From Winogradskyella aurantiaca (GTDB lineage Bacteria > Bacteroidota > Bacteroidia > Flavobacteriales > Flavobacteriaceae): 64,000 bases of DNA. How positions within the stretch are numbered: position 1 is the first letter of the stretch; each line of letters begins with the position of its first letter. Position numbers and translations under genes: made by a program. This document shows, one piece after another, positions 39,106 to 48,881 of the stretch. Location of the stretch: positions 496,001 through 560,000 of the forward strand of contig NZ_QKTV01000001.1 of assembly GCF_003362725.1 (NCBI RefSeq), given 5' to 3'. The notes beneath the pieces are model-generated. The model was given only the letters and a program-made list of their open reading frames with translations, did no database searches and was not told the DNA's origin.

Positions 39106-41919
39106 ATGAGATACGATTTCAATACCATTGAAAAGAAGTGGCAAGACTATTGGGCCAAGAATCAGACCTTTAAGGCAGATAATAATTCTGAAAAGCCAAA
39201 ATACTATGTACTTGATATGTTTCCATATCCTAGTGGTGCAGGCTTACATGTTGGTCATCCTTTAGGCTACATTGCCTCTGATATTTATGCGCGTTACAAG
39301 CGCCATAAAGGATTTAATGTGTTGCATCCCCAGGGCTACGATAGTTTTGGATTACCAGCAGAGCAATACGCCATCCAGACTGGTCAGCATCCTGCTATTA
39401 CCACCGAACAAAACATAAAAACTTACAGAAGACAATTAGATCAAATAGGTTTTTCATTTGATTGGTCTCGTGAGGTTCGCACCAGCGATCCTAAATATTA
39501 CAAATGGACCCAGTGGGTCTTTATCCAGTTATTTGAATCCTGGTATAATTATGATTCTAATAAGGCAGAATCTATTGAAGTACTGGTAGTATTATTTGAA
39601 AGCTCTGGTAATTCTGAAATAAATGCAGCCTGTGATGAAGACACCCCAGATTTTACAGCTGATGAATGGAACGCCTTTACTGAAGTTGAAAAACAAGAAC
39701 TGCTTTTAAAATATCGTTTAACCTATTTGGCAGAAACTGAAGTCAACTGGTGTCCGGCTTTAGGAACGGTATTGGCTAATGACGAAATTATTAATGGGGT
39801 TTCCGAACGTGGAGGGCATCCGGTAGTAAGGAAAAAAATGACCCAGTGGAGCATGCGTATCTCTGCCTATGCAGAGCGACTACTGCAAGGATTGGAAACC
39901 ATCGACTGGACAGATTCACTGAAGGAAAGTCAACGTAATTGGATTGGAAAATCGGTTGGGGCAAGTGTCACCTTTAAGGTTAAGGATTTCGACGATGTTA
40001 TTGAAGTATTCACAACGCGACCTGATACCATTTTTGGGGTATCCTTTATGACCTTGGCACCAGAACATGAGTTGGTGTCAAAAATTACCACTTCTGCTCA
40101 AAAGGCTGAAGTGGATGCCTATGTTGAAGCAACAGCAAAGCGCAGTGAACGTGACCGAATGGCTGATGTTAAGACTATTTCAGGAGTTTTTACCGGGGCT
40201 TATGCAGAACATCCATTTACCAAAGAACCGGTGCCAATTTGGATTGGAGATTATGTACTCGCGAGTTATGGTACTGGGGCAGTAATGGCTGTTCCATGTG
40301 GAGACCAGAGAGATTATGATTTTGCGAAGCACTTTGGAATTGCCATCCCTAATATTTTTGAAGGTGTAGATATATCTGAAGCAGCTTTTGCCGATAAGGA
40401 CAATACAAAAATTGCCAACAGTGATTTCTTAAACGGATTAAGTTATAAGAAGGCAGTTAAGCGGGCTATATATGAGTTAGAACAAATTGGGCAGGGTAAG
40501 GGCAAGACCAATTACCGATTACGAGATGCGGTGTTTTCAAGACAGCGTTACTGGGGGGAGCCATTTCCAGTGTATTACAAGGAGGGCATGCCCCAAATGA
40601 TTGATGCGGCATATTTACCAATTACGCTACCCGAAGTAGAAAAGTATTTACCCACTGAAACTGGTGAACCGCCCTTAGGAAACGCCACTACCTGGGCATG
40701 GAATACCCAAACAAATACAGTGGTTGCTAATGAACTGATAGATAATCAAACCATATTTCCATTAGAATTAAACACCATGCCAGGTTGGGCAGGAAGTTCC
40801 CAATATTTTAATCGTTATATGGATCCCCGTAATAATGAGGAGATATTTTCTAAAGAAGCCATTGATTACTGGCAGCAGGTGGACCTTTATATTGGAGGTA
40901 GTGAGCATGCTACAGGACACTTGTTATATGCGCGTTTCTGGCAAAAGTTCATGTTTGATAGAGGCTATGTACCTGTCGATGAATTTGCTAAGAAACTGAT
41001 CAATCAAGGGATGATTTTAGGCACCAGTGCTTTTGTGTACCGAGTAGAAGGTGAAAATAAATTTGTTTCCAAGGGTCTTGTCGGCGATCAAAACGTACAG
41101 CCAATTCATGCCGATGTGTCATTCATAAATTCGTCTGATGAATTGGATGTTGAGGCTTTTAAAAATTGGAGGCCAGAATTTAAAGACGCCGAATTTATTC
41201 TTGAAGAGGGGGTATATAAGGTGGGAAGAGACGTCGAAAAGATGTCTAAATCTAAGTACAATGTGGTCAATCCAGATCATATCTGTGAGCAATACGGCGC
41301 CGACAGCTTACGCTTGTATGAGATGTTCCTGGGGCCATTGGAGCAATACAAACCATGGAATACGGCAGGGATTACAGGAGTGCATAGTTTTCTTAAAAAA
41401 TTATGGAAACTATACCTTGATGACAATGGGCTCAAAGTGACAGATGCCGAACCTTCCAAAGACAATTTAAAGACGCTTCATAAGACCATTAAAAAGGTAG
41501 AAGAGGATATTGAGAATTTCTCTTTTAACACCTCGGTATCTACCTTTATGATTGCGGTCAATGAACTAACAGCACAGAAGTGCCAGTCCAAAGCCATTTT
41601 AGAACCCTTGTTAATTCTTATTTCTCCATATGCTCCACATATAGCAGAAGAATTATGGGTACAAATTGGTAATGATATGTCCATTTCAACAGCGACGTTC
41701 CCTGTTTTTGAGGCCTCGCATTTGGTGGAGAGTACAAAGACCTATCCAATTTCATTTAATGGAAAGATGCGTTTTACCTTAGAACTGTCATTGGACTTAA
41801 GCAAGGAGGATATTGAAGCAGCTGTGTTGGCAGATGACAAAACCCAGGCGCAGTTACAGGGGCGTACCCCCAAAAAGGTAATTGTGGTGCCCGGGAAGAT
41901 TGTCAATATTGTAGGCTAA
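39106..41919 (+). CDS. leuS: Leucyl-tRNA synthetase
   Basis: A 937-residue class I synthetase. The HIGH signature is LHVGHPLG (about residue 47), the editing domain carries FTTRPDTIFGVSF, and the KMSKS loop is VEKMSKSKYN. It is longer than the E. coli enzyme (about 860) because of insertions near residues 155-200 (EVLVVLFESSGNSEINAA) and before KMSKS (FINSSDELDVEAFKNWRPEF), features I associate with Bacteroidota LeuRS. The gene stands alone between its promoter and a strong terminator. Confidence 0.97.
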   Translation: MRYDFNTIEKKWQDYWAKNQTFKADNNSEKPKYYVLDMFPYPSGAGLHVGHPLGYIASDIYARYKRHKGFNVLHPQGYDSFGLPAEQYAIQTGQHPAITTEQNIKTYRRQLDQIGFSFDWSREVRTSDPKYYKWTQWVFIQLFESWYNYDSNKAESIEVLVVLFESSGNSEINAACDEDTPDFTADEWNAFTEVEKQELLLKYRLTYLAETEVNWCPALGTVLANDEIINGVSERGGHPVVRKKMTQWSMRISAYAERLLQGLETIDWTDSLKESQRNWIGKSVGASVTFKVKDFDDVIEVFTTRPDTIFGVSFMTLAPEHELVSKITTSAQKAEVDAYVEATAKRSERDRMADVKTISGVFTGAYAEHPFTKEPVPIWIGDYVLASYGTGAVMAVPCGDQRDYDFAKHFGIAIPNIFEGVDISEAAFADKDNTKIANSDFLNGLSYKKAVKRAIYELEQIGQGKGKTNYRLRDAVFSRQRYWGEPFPVYYKEGMPQMIDAAYLPITLPEVEKYLPTETGEPPLGNATTWAWNTQTNTVVANELIDNQTIFPLELNTMPGWAGSSQYFNRYMDPRNNEEIFSKEAIDYWQQVDLYIGGSEHATGHLLYARFWQKFMFDRGYVPVDEFAKKLINQGMILGTSAFVYRVEGENKFVSKGLVGDQNVQPIHADVSFINSSDELDVEAFKNWRPEFKDAEFILEEGVYKVGRDVEKMSKSKYNVVNPDHICEQYGADSLRLYEMFLGPLEQYKPWNTAGITGVHSFLKKLWKLYLDDNGLKVTDAEPSKDNLKTLHKTIKKVEEDIENFSFNTSVSTFMIAVNELTAQKCQSKAILEPLLILISPYAPHIAEELWVQIGNDMSISTATFPVFEASHLVESTKTYPISFNGKMRFTLELSLDLSKEDIEAAVLADDKTQAQLQGRTPKKVIVVPGKIVNIVG

Positions 41920-41939
41920 CAGCTTTATAAATAATAAAT

Positions 41940-41972
41940 GAAACCACGGTTCTTACCGTGGTTCTTTTTTTA
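41940..41972 (+). terminator. Terminator after leuS
   Basis: AACCACGGT (41942-41950) pairs with ACCGTGGTT (41955-41963), followed by CTTTTTTT. Confidence 0.9.
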
Positions 41973-42105
41973 GAGAATACTCAGTATTTGAGTTAAAAAA
42001 TGTGAATATCATAATTATTTTAACTTTCTGATTTTAAGATCTCTTCTTTGTTTTTTTCAGTTTAAATTTAAGTCCAATTACTAATCTTAACTATACTTCT
42101 CAAAG

Positions 42106-43209
42106 ATGAAAATTGGAATCCCTAAAGAAATCAAGAACAATGAAAACCGCGTGGGGATGACCCCTGCTGGTGTATTCGAATTAACCAAGAACAACCACAC
42201 CATATATATCCAGGAAAATGCTGGTTTTGGCAGTGGATTTACCGATACTGATTATCGTGAGGCAGGAGCTCAAATTTTAAATACTATTGAGGAAGTATAT
42301 GCTTCCAGCGAAATGATTGTTAAGGTTAAGGAGCCAATTGAAAAGGAATATCCCTTAATCAAATCGCATCATGTAGTGTTTACTTATTTTCATTTTGCGT
42401 CAAGTGAGACTTTAACCAAGGCCATGATAAAAAGTGAAGCTGTTTGTATAGCCTATGAAACTGTTGAAGCTGAAGATGGATCTTTACCCTTACTAATTCC
42501 TATGTCTGAGGTGGCAGGTAGAATGGCCATTCAACAAGGAGCTAAGTATTTGGAAAAACCAATAAAAGGACGCGGTGTGCTGCTAGGAGGTGTTCCAGGG
42601 GTGCCACCAGGAAAAGTTCTGGTGTTGGGTGCTGGAACTGTAGGAATACAAGCTGCAAAGATGGCGGCTGGATTAGGGGCGCACGTCACCATTATGGATA
42701 TTAACATGAACCAATTACGCTATGTTAATGACATTATGCCAAATCATGTGGTAACTGAGTTTTCAAGTGCCTACAATATCAAACAACGCATTAAAAATCA
42801 CGATTTAATTATAGGTGGTGTTTTATTAAAGGGAGCTAAAGCTCCTAACTTAATTACCCGTGACATGCTAAAAGAGATGCGTCCGGGAACTGTTGTGGTT
42901 GATGTGGCAGTTGATCAAGGAGGCTGTATAGAAACAACGAAGCCAACCACGCACGAAGACCCTATTTTTATTATTGATGATATTGTTCATTATTGCGTGG
43001 CAAACATGCCAGGGGCGGTGCCTTATACATCTACTTTAGCATTGACTAATGTGACCTTGCCTTATGTATTGAAACTAGCAAATAAAGGTTGGGTCAAGGC
43101 TTGTGATGAGGATAAGACCTTGGCCAAAGGATTAAACATCATTGATGGTAAAATTGTCTATCCTGAAATTGCCGAAGCTTTTGGTTGGGATATTGAAGCT
43201 ATGGCCTAA
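42106..43209 (+). CDS. ald: Alanine dehydrogenase
   Basis: A 367-residue NAD-dependent enzyme interconverting L-alanine with pyruvate and ammonium. Signature segments: GIPKEIKNNENRVGMTPAGV at the N-terminus, the His-containing VVFTYFHFASSE, and the Rossmann loop VLGAGTVGIQAAKMAAGLGA (about residues 172-191), with PGAVPYTSTLALTN near the end. Length is normal. It has its own leader: the 130-base stretch after the leuS terminator (41973-42105) is A/T-rich and holds its promoter, though I cannot place it. Confidence 0.96.
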   Translation: MKIGIPKEIKNNENRVGMTPAGVFELTKNNHTIYIQENAGFGSGFTDTDYREAGAQILNTIEEVYASSEMIVKVKEPIEKEYPLIKSHHVVFTYFHFASSETLTKAMIKSEAVCIAYETVEAEDGSLPLLIPMSEVAGRMAIQQGAKYLEKPIKGRGVLLGGVPGVPPGKVLVLGAGTVGIQAAKMAAGLGAHVTIMDINMNQLRYVNDIMPNHVVTEFSSAYNIKQRIKNHDLIIGGVLLKGAKAPNLITRDMLKEMRPGTVVVDVAVDQGGCIETTKPTTHEDPIFIIDDIVHYCVANMPGAVPYTSTLALTNVTLPYVLKLANKGWVKACDEDKTLAKGLNIIDGKIVYPEIAEAFGWDIEAMA

Positions 43210-43283
43210 CTGACAAAATTTCTTGCTATTTATTTGGCCTGTTTTTTGCGCTTCCTCTTATATTAATCGTAAATCGTTAAGAT

Positions 43284-43979
43284 ATGTTAGGATATTATGT
43301 ATTGATTGGAGCCATTGCCTTAGTGAGTTGGCTTGTGAGCAATCAATTAAAACAAAAGTTTGCGCATTATTCTAAAGTGCATTTGAGGAATGGCATGAGT
43401 GGACGTGAAATTGCTGAAAAAATGTTAGCTGACAATGGTATATACGATGTTGAAGTGATATCGGTAAGAGGTCAATTGACAGATCATTATAATCCCAAGA
43501 ATAAAACTGTGAATTTGAGTGAGGCTGTTTACAATCAGCGCAATGCTGCCGCTGCCGCTGTGGCAGCACATGAGGTAGGTCATGCGGTACAACACGCCAC
43601 GGCCTATAGAGCCCTGGAGATGCGATCGTCTTTAGTGCCTGTGGTGAGTGTTACCTCTGGTATGTCTCAGTGGTTGGTTATAGGTGGTTTGATCATGGGA
43701 GCTGCAGCTGGTGTTGGATTGGGTTATTATGTAGCCGTTGCAGGTCTTGTTTTTATGGCCCTTGCAACAGCATTCAGTTTAATTACACTTCCTGTAGAAT
43801 ATGATGCCAGTAACAGAGCTTTAGCGTGGCTAAAAGGAAAGCATATGGTTACTCAGGAAGAGTATAAAGGCGCTGAAGATGCTTTAAAATGGGCTGCAAG
43901 AACCTATTTAGTAGCTGCCATTGGTGCTCTAGCTTCGCTATTATACTGGGCTCTTCAAGTGTTTGGAGGAAGAGATTAA
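43284..43979 (+). CDS. YugP-type membrane zinc metallopeptidase
   Basis: A 231-residue membrane protein. The zinc motif HEVGH is in AAAAAVAAHEVGHAVQHAT (about residue 98), and the NLSEAVYNQRNAAAAAVAAH context and EYDASNRALAWL segment match the YugP/DUF2268-like neutral zinc metallopeptidase family. Helices flank the catalytic part on both sides. Its substrates are unknown; a role in membrane-protein turnover is plausible. It follows ald by 74 bases and ends at a terminator. Confidence 0.9.
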   Translation: MLGYYVLIGAIALVSWLVSNQLKQKFAHYSKVHLRNGMSGREIAEKMLADNGIYDVEVISVRGQLTDHYNPKNKTVNLSEAVYNQRNAAAAAVAAHEVGHAVQHATAYRALEMRSSLVPVVSVTSGMSQWLVIGGLIMGAAAGVGLGYYVAVAGLVFMALATAFSLITLPVEYDASNRALAWLKGKHMVTQEEYKGAEDALKWAARTYLVAAIGALASLLYWALQVFGGRD

Positions 43980-44003
43980 GTATCAGATACTTAGTAAAAG
44001 ATT

Positions 44004-44032
44004 AAAAGGGTTCTATCAAGAATCCTTTTTTT
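44004..44032 (+). terminator. Terminator after the metallopeptidase gene
   Basis: AAAAGGGTTCT (44004-44014) pairs with AGAATCCTTTT (44019-44029) with one G-U pair, followed by a T-run. Confidence 0.85.
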
Positions 44033-44080
44033 ATTTGAAGTAATTTCCTACTTTTAAATTCTAACCAAAAATCAATTTCA

Positions 44081-44785
44081 ATGGAAAATCAACTTCCCCA
44101 AAAAGTTCTACTCAACGATTTAACCGATGCTGATCGGGTTGCTTTTTATAAGAAAACCTATTCTCATGTGGCAGGCGGGATGCTCTTATTTATCATGTTC
44201 GAATATTTGTTATTGCAGAGCGATACCATAGTCGATTTTATGCTGTCTATGACGGATGGTTATAAATGGTTGATCATGCTAGGGGGCTTTATGTTAGTGA
44301 CTAATTATGCTGAGTCTACCACCATGCGCACTTCTGATAAGAACAAACAATATTTGGCCTACTTGGTTTACATACTTGCCCAAGCCCTCATTTTTGTCCC
44401 TTTGATTTACATAGCGGCATTTTATATGGATGCTGGAGCTGAGATTTTAAATCAGGCGGCAGTGGTCACCCTGGCGCTTTTTACAGGATTGACGGCTGTG
44501 GTCTTTGTAACCAGAAAGGATTTTTCGTTTTTGAGAACAGGATTAACCATTGGCTTTTTTATAGCCATTGGCTTAATAATAGCTGGGACCTTATTTGGCT
44601 TTAGTCTTGGCCTTTGGTTTTCAGTCGCCATGTGTTTATTAGCAGGGGGGAGTATCCTCTATCAGACTTCAAATCTTATCCATAAATATGGGGTTGACGA
44701 CTACATACCAGCTTCTCTTGGTTTATTTGCTTCGTTAATGCTATTATTCTGGTATATCCTACAAATATTTATGTCCAGGGATTAA
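44081..44785 (+). CDS. Bax inhibitor-1 family membrane protein
   Basis: A 234-residue protein with seven predicted helices, opening with a cytoplasmic segment (FYKKTYSHVAGGMLLFI) and ending FWYILQIFMSRD. The YKKTYSHVAGG start, central AVVTLALFTGLTAVVF and SILYQTSNLIHKY match the YccA/YbhL BI-1 group, which in some bacteria leaks calcium or modulates FtsH. Function here is unproven. Its stop shares TTAA with the stop of the convergent Lrp gene. Confidence 0.85.
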   Translation: MENQLPQKVLLNDLTDADRVAFYKKTYSHVAGGMLLFIMFEYLLLQSDTIVDFMLSMTDGYKWLIMLGGFMLVTNYAESTTMRTSDKNKQYLAYLVYILAQALIFVPLIYIAAFYMDAGAEILNQAAVVTLALFTGLTAVVFVTRKDFSFLRTGLTIGFFIAIGLIIAGTLFGFSLGLWFSVAMCLLAGGSILYQTSNLIHKYGVDDYIPASLGLFASLMLLFWYILQIFMSRD

Positions 44786-45252
44786 ACTTTAATCTGACGA
44801 TCAATTTGCTGTTGCAATGAGATAAAAGTTTCGGTTCTGGAAACCCCTTTAATACTTTGCACCTCTGTATTTAACAAATGCATGAGGTGCTCATTGTTTT
44901 TAGAGAGTACTTTGATAAAAATGCTCCAGTGGCCTGTGGTGTAATGGCACTCAATCACTTCTGGGATTTTATGAAGTTGCTTCACTGCTTCGGGATTACT
45001 GACAGCTTTATCCAGATAGATGCCAACAAAAGCCATGGTTGTATATCCCATGACTTTAGGATCGATGATAAACTTAGATCCGGCAATAAGCCCTGATTTA
45101 TCTAGTTTACGCAGTCTTTGATGAATGGCTGCCCCAGAAATTCCAACTTCTCTGGCTATCTGAAGTATTGGAGTTCGGGCATCTTCCATTAAGGCTCTAA
45201 GTATCTTTTTATCAATACCATCGATATAAAGACCTTCTTTTTTAACTTTCAT
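44782..45252 (-). CDS. Lrp/AsnC-family regulator
   Basis: A 156-residue feast/famine regulator. The N-terminal winged helix (ILRALMEDARTPILQIAREVGISGAAIHQRLRKL, shown by its key run) is followed by the ligand-binding RAM domain (about 75-150, AFVGIYLDKA, IPEVIECHYTTGHWSIFIKV). It lies 51 bases downstream of the saccharopine-dehydrogenase-type gene on the same strand and may regulate it. Ends with the stop tetramer shared with the BI-1 gene. Confidence 0.92.
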   Translation of the reverse strand: MKVKKEGLYIDGIDKKILRALMEDARTPILQIAREVGISGAAIHQRLRKLDKSGLIAGSKFIIDPKVMGYTTMAFVGIYLDKAVSNPEAVKQLHKIPEVIECHYTTGHWSIFIKVLSKNNEHLMHLLNTEVQSIKGVSRTETFISLQQQIDRQIKV

Positions 45253-45303
45253 TTGACTAATCTATTTATATATGAAAGTTAATAATAAGATTTTAATTTC
45301 AAA

Positions 45304-46671
45304 TTATAAATTGAGTGGATTGTATCCCAGGTAAGTGACTTCCTTTTCTTTGAAGGCAATGCCGTAGCTCTCTAGTTCATGTAATATGGGGGTGTATATT
45401 TCCTTAGAGATAGGTATTTGTACCCCTGGAGTATTAATGGAACCATTAAGAATGGCAATGGTGGCCATAGCGACGGGCAGTCCTACCGTCTTGGCCATAG
45501 CTGTGTAGGTTTGATCCTCACCTTCAACAACCATGGTAGCATCTATTTGATGTTTTTGCCCGTCCAGTTCATAACCAAATTTGTGGTACATGACAATCAT
45601 ATCCTTATCAGTTGGATCCAGCGTCCAGCTATCCATAAGAATCTTTTGTAAGATCTGAGCTGGTGTTGCCTTCTGTAGTTCCACCCGTTTCTCCGAACTA
45701 AACAGATCTAATTCCAAGAACTTGTCCCATACAATATCATCTTGATCTATTTTAAGGGAATGCCTGAACTTTAATTCCACAGAATCGGTTGGGCTATAGG
45801 GTAAAAATGAATTAACAAAATCTCTATAAGTCATATTGGCACTGTCCTCAATGGTATAAGAATCATCCGTCATCCCTAATTGAACAAAAACGTGCCAGGC
45901 CTTGCTAAATCCAACGCGTCTCATGGTGCCTCTGTATAACGTTTTAACATTGTCAAGGCCATAGGCATGTTGGTATTTTAAAGAGTCTCTGTTGGCATAG
46001 GCTTCAAATCGACCATAGCCTTCAATATCCAGAAATTCTGTCCTGCGAAATAGTCTGTGATAAGGGATGTACTTAAATTGATTTTCCTGAACAAATTTGG
46101 CCGCTCCTCCTTGTCCGGCTAGAACAACATTTCGAGGATTCCATGTAAACTTATAATGCCACAAGTTGTCATCACTTTCGGGAGCCACTAAGCCACCAGT
46201 GAACGACTCAAAAAGGAGCATTTTTCCACCAGCACCTTTAATACGGTCTATCACTTGCATGGCACTCATATGGTCTATGCCGGGATCCACCCCAATTTCG
46301 TTCATAAAAACCAGGTTTTTAGAGCGGGCATCTTCATGTAATTCCTGCATTTCCTTACCGACGTATGAGGCAGTGACCATGTGCTTTTCAAATTTTAGAC
46401 AATCTTTGGCAACGGTAATATGGAATCTTGCAGGCAGCATTGAAATTACAATGTCTGCATCTTTAATGGCTTGTCCTCTGGAATCGTCATTGAAAATATC
46501 AAGGTGAATACAATTAACCTTGTCTTCATAACCCTTGACTAGCTGTAATACATTTTCGGGATGTAGATCTCCAATAGTGATTTCCAGTTTTTCGGAAATA
46601 GTTTTAGAGATCAAATACTGAATAAGGTAGGATGAGGATTTTCCAGCCCCAATAATTAATATCTTTCGCAT
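45304..46671 (-). CDS. Saccharopine dehydrogenase family protein
   Basis: About 455 residues from the ATG at 46671; the upstream 25 codons of the frame are not needed, as MRKILIIGAGKSSSYLIQYL begins exactly at the Rossmann GxGxxxxxxxxY loop. Later parts (ITVAKDCLKFEKHMVTASYV, FMNEIGVDPGIDHMSA) are typical of saccharopine dehydrogenase/Lys9-type enzymes, and the C-terminal domain is present. It probably acts in lysine catabolism or carboxynorspermidine-type synthesis; which is unclear. Followed by the Lrp gene; divergent from DUF423. Confidence 0.87.
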   Translation of the reverse strand: MRKILIIGAGKSSSYLIQYLISKTISEKLEITIGDLHPENVLQLVKGYEDKVNCIHLDIFNDDSRGQAIKDADIVISMLPARFHITVAKDCLKFEKHMVTASYVGKEMQELHEDARSKNLVFMNEIGVDPGIDHMSAMQVIDRIKGAGGKMLLFESFTGGLVAPESDDNLWHYKFTWNPRNVVLAGQGGAAKFVQENQFKYIPYHRLFRRTEFLDIEGYGRFEAYANRDSLKYQHAYGLDNVKTLYRGTMRRVGFSKAWHVFVQLGMTDDSYTIEDSANMTYRDFVNSFLPYSPTDSVELKFRHSLKIDQDDIVWDKFLELDLFSSEKRVELQKATPAQILQKILMDSWTLDPTDKDMIVMYHKFGYELDGQKHQIDATMVVEGEDQTYTAMAKTVGLPVAMATIAILNGSINTPGVQIPISKEIYTPILHELESYGIAFKEKEVTYLGYNPLNL

Positions 46672-46752
46672 ACCGCTTACAAAAAGTCTAAATTTGTACT
46701 TGACGAATGTAAGAAACCGCTGGAAACTGCTTAAAAATCGATTCAAATAGTT

Positions 46753-47151
46753 ATGAACAAAACCATGCTTATCACCGGAACAGTTTTAGGAATATTGGGT
46801 ATCTGCCTTGGAGCTTTTGCGGCTCATGGATTAGAAAAACTTATCTCGGAAGATGCTATTAAATCATTTGAGACAGGTGTTAGATATCAAATGTATCATG
46901 CTTTTTTTCTAGTGATTCTTGGGGCGACTAAATTGGTGAGCTACTCTTGGTTAAAAGCCATTTATATAGTTATTCTTACCGGGGTTATTTTCTTTTCCGG
47001 ATCTATCTATGGCCTTTCAACCAACAACTTATCCTCCTTTGATTTTAAGCAAATTGCCTTTATGACTCCCATCGGTGGGTTGCTCTTAATTTTTGGCTGG
47101 ATCTTTTTACTTGTTGGAATTGTAAAAGAGACAAGGAATCTTTCAAATTAA
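46753..47151 (+). CDS. DUF423 (YgdD-like) membrane protein
   Basis: A 132-residue protein with four helices: ITGTVLGILGICLGAFAAHGL, YQMYHAFFLVILG, IVILTGVIFFSGSIYG, and FMTPIGGLLLIFGWIFLLVG. The AAHGLE, YQMYHA and PIGG motifs define DUF423. The function is unknown. Divergent from the saccharopine-dehydrogenase-type gene across 81 bases; pckA follows after 55 bases with its own box. Confidence 0.9.
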   Translation: MNKTMLITGTVLGILGICLGAFAAHGLEKLISEDAIKSFETGVRYQMYHAFFLVILGATKLVSYSWLKAIYIVILTGVIFFSGSIYGLSTNNLSSFDFKQIAFMTPIGGLLLIFGWIFLLVGIVKETRNLSN

Positions 47152-47174
47152 GAGGGTGTTCTTGCAAATTGTTT

Positions 47175-47182
47175 TAATTTTG
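47175..47182 (+). promoter_or_regulatory. Promoter -7 box for pckA
   Basis: TAATTTTG (TAnnTTTG) 25 bases before the pckA ATG. No clear TTG partner. Confidence 0.45.
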
Positions 47183-47206
47183 CAGCTTTAATCAAATCAA
47201 TAAAAT

Positions 47207-48826
47207 ATGGGAAACCATACCCAATTTACGAAAACGATTTCGTTGGATAAATACGGCATTAAGAATGCTACTGTTCATTACCAATTAAGCCCTGCAGAAT
47301 TACAAGCTAAAACCATTGAGTTAGGAATGGGTAGAGAGTCTGCAAACGGTACTCTAGCCATCAACACAGGGAAGTATACAGGACGTTCTCCTCAGGACAG
47401 ATTCCTGGTAAAGGACGCCTATACCGAGGATCGAGTATGGTGGGGTGATACCAATAAAGGTATTTCTCCTGAAAGCTTTGATTTTCTTCAAGGCGAAATT
47501 GAAAATTACCTGAGCGAAAAAGAAATTTATGCCAGAGATGGGTATGTCTGTGCCGACCCTGAATACCGAATGAATGTGAGAACCATCACCGAGTATCCGT
47601 GGTCTAATATGTTTATTTTTAACATGTTCCTGAGACCTGATGAAGATGAGTTAGAGGGCTTTCAGGAGGAATGGTTGGTGCTTTGTGCCCCAGGTTATGA
47701 GTGCCCAGATCCAGAAGCTTATGGACTACGTCAAGGAAACTTTTCTATCCTAAACTTTACAAAAAAGGTGGCCTTGGTTGGAGGGTCAGCGTATACCGGA
47801 GAAATGAAAAAAGGCATTTTCTCAGCGCTTAATATGATCTTACCAGTTGACAAGAATGTATTACCAATGCACTGCTCGGCCAATTATGGGGAGAAAGGTG
47901 ATACCGCCTTATTTTTTGGACTGTCAGGTACAGGTAAAACTACGCTTTCAGCTGACCCTAATAGAAAACTCATAGGAGATGATGAGCATGGCTGGACAGC
48001 AGGCAACAGTATCTTTAATTTTGAAGGAGGCTGCTACGCCAAAGTAATTGATCTAACAGAAGAAAAAGAGCCAGACATTTACAGAGCTATAAAGCCAAGT
48101 GCCATATTAGAGAACGTTATTTTTAAAGATAATGGTGAAGTGGATTATATGGATAGTAGTATTACTCAAAACACCCGAGTTAGCTATCCAATTTTCCATA
48201 TTGATAATATTCAGGTACCCTCTTATGCTAACAATCCAAAAAATATTTTCTTTTTAACCTGTGACGCTTTTGGCGTTTTGCCTCCCATCTCTAAACTAAC
48301 ACCCGCTCAGGCAGCGTATCATTTTATTTCGGGATACACGGCTAAGGTTGCTGGTACAGAAGCAGGAATCACTGAACCGGTCCCATCATTCTCAGCTTGT
48401 TTTGGGGAGCCGTTTATGCCATTACACCCAACAGTATATGCTGAAATGCTAAGTAAGAAAATGAAGGAGGCCGATGTCAACGTCTGGTTGGTAAATACCG
48501 GTTGGACTGGTGGGCCATACGGAGTTGGTTCTAGAATAAAGCTTAAGTATACCAGAGCGATGATCACAGCTGCTTTGGAAGGGCATTTAGGAAAATATAG
48601 CTATGAGGACTATCACATCCATTCGGTATTTGGAGTCGCTCAGCCTAGATCTTGTCCTGGGGTACCAACGGATGTTTTAAGTCCAAGAGCCACTTGGAAT
48701 GATGATGATGCGTATTATAAAATGGCCTTTAAGTTATCCAATTCTTTTAGAAAGAATTTTAAGAAGTTTGAATCCAATGCTTCTGAAGAAATTAGAAGAG
48801 GCGGACCGCAACGATATGCGTTTTAA
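47207..48826 (+). CDS. pckA: Phosphoenolpyruvate carboxykinase (ATP)
   Basis: A 539-residue enzyme converting oxaloacetate and ATP to PEP and CO2, the entry to gluconeogenesis. Marks: NTGKYTGRSPQDRF near the N-terminus (substrate-binding Arg), the P-loop LSGTGKTTLSADP (about residues 243-255), IGDDEHGW (metal site), and RVSYPIFHIDN. The length and the P-loop set it apart from the GTP-dependent form. It has its own promoter box and ends at a bidirectional terminator. Confidence 0.97.
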   Translation: MGNHTQFTKTISLDKYGIKNATVHYQLSPAELQAKTIELGMGRESANGTLAINTGKYTGRSPQDRFLVKDAYTEDRVWWGDTNKGISPESFDFLQGEIENYLSEKEIYARDGYVCADPEYRMNVRTITEYPWSNMFIFNMFLRPDEDELEGFQEEWLVLCAPGYECPDPEAYGLRQGNFSILNFTKKVALVGGSAYTGEMKKGIFSALNMILPVDKNVLPMHCSANYGEKGDTALFFGLSGTGKTTLSADPNRKLIGDDEHGWTAGNSIFNFEGGCYAKVIDLTEEKEPDIYRAIKPSAILENVIFKDNGEVDYMDSSITQNTRVSYPIFHIDNIQVPSYANNPKNIFFLTCDAFGVLPPISKLTPAQAAYHFISGYTAKVAGTEAGITEPVPSFSACFGEPFMPLHPTVYAEMLSKKMKEADVNVWLVNTGWTGGPYGVGSRIKLKYTRAMITAALEGHLGKYSYEDYHIHSVFGVAQPRSCPGVPTDVLSPRATWNDDDAYYKMAFKLSNSFRKNFKKFESNASEEIRRGGPQRYAF

Positions 48827-48828
48827 AT

Positions 48829-48863
48829 AAAAAAGCGATTCTTTTTAGAATCGCTTTTTTTTA
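48829..48863. terminator. Bidirectional terminator between pckA and hemD
   Basis: AAAAGCGATTCT (48831-48842) pairs with AGAATCGCTTTT (48847-48858), with an A-run before and T-run after, so it serves both pckA on the plus and hemD on the minus strand. Confidence 0.92.
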
Positions 48864-48881
48864 TGTTTTCAATCCAAGTGT

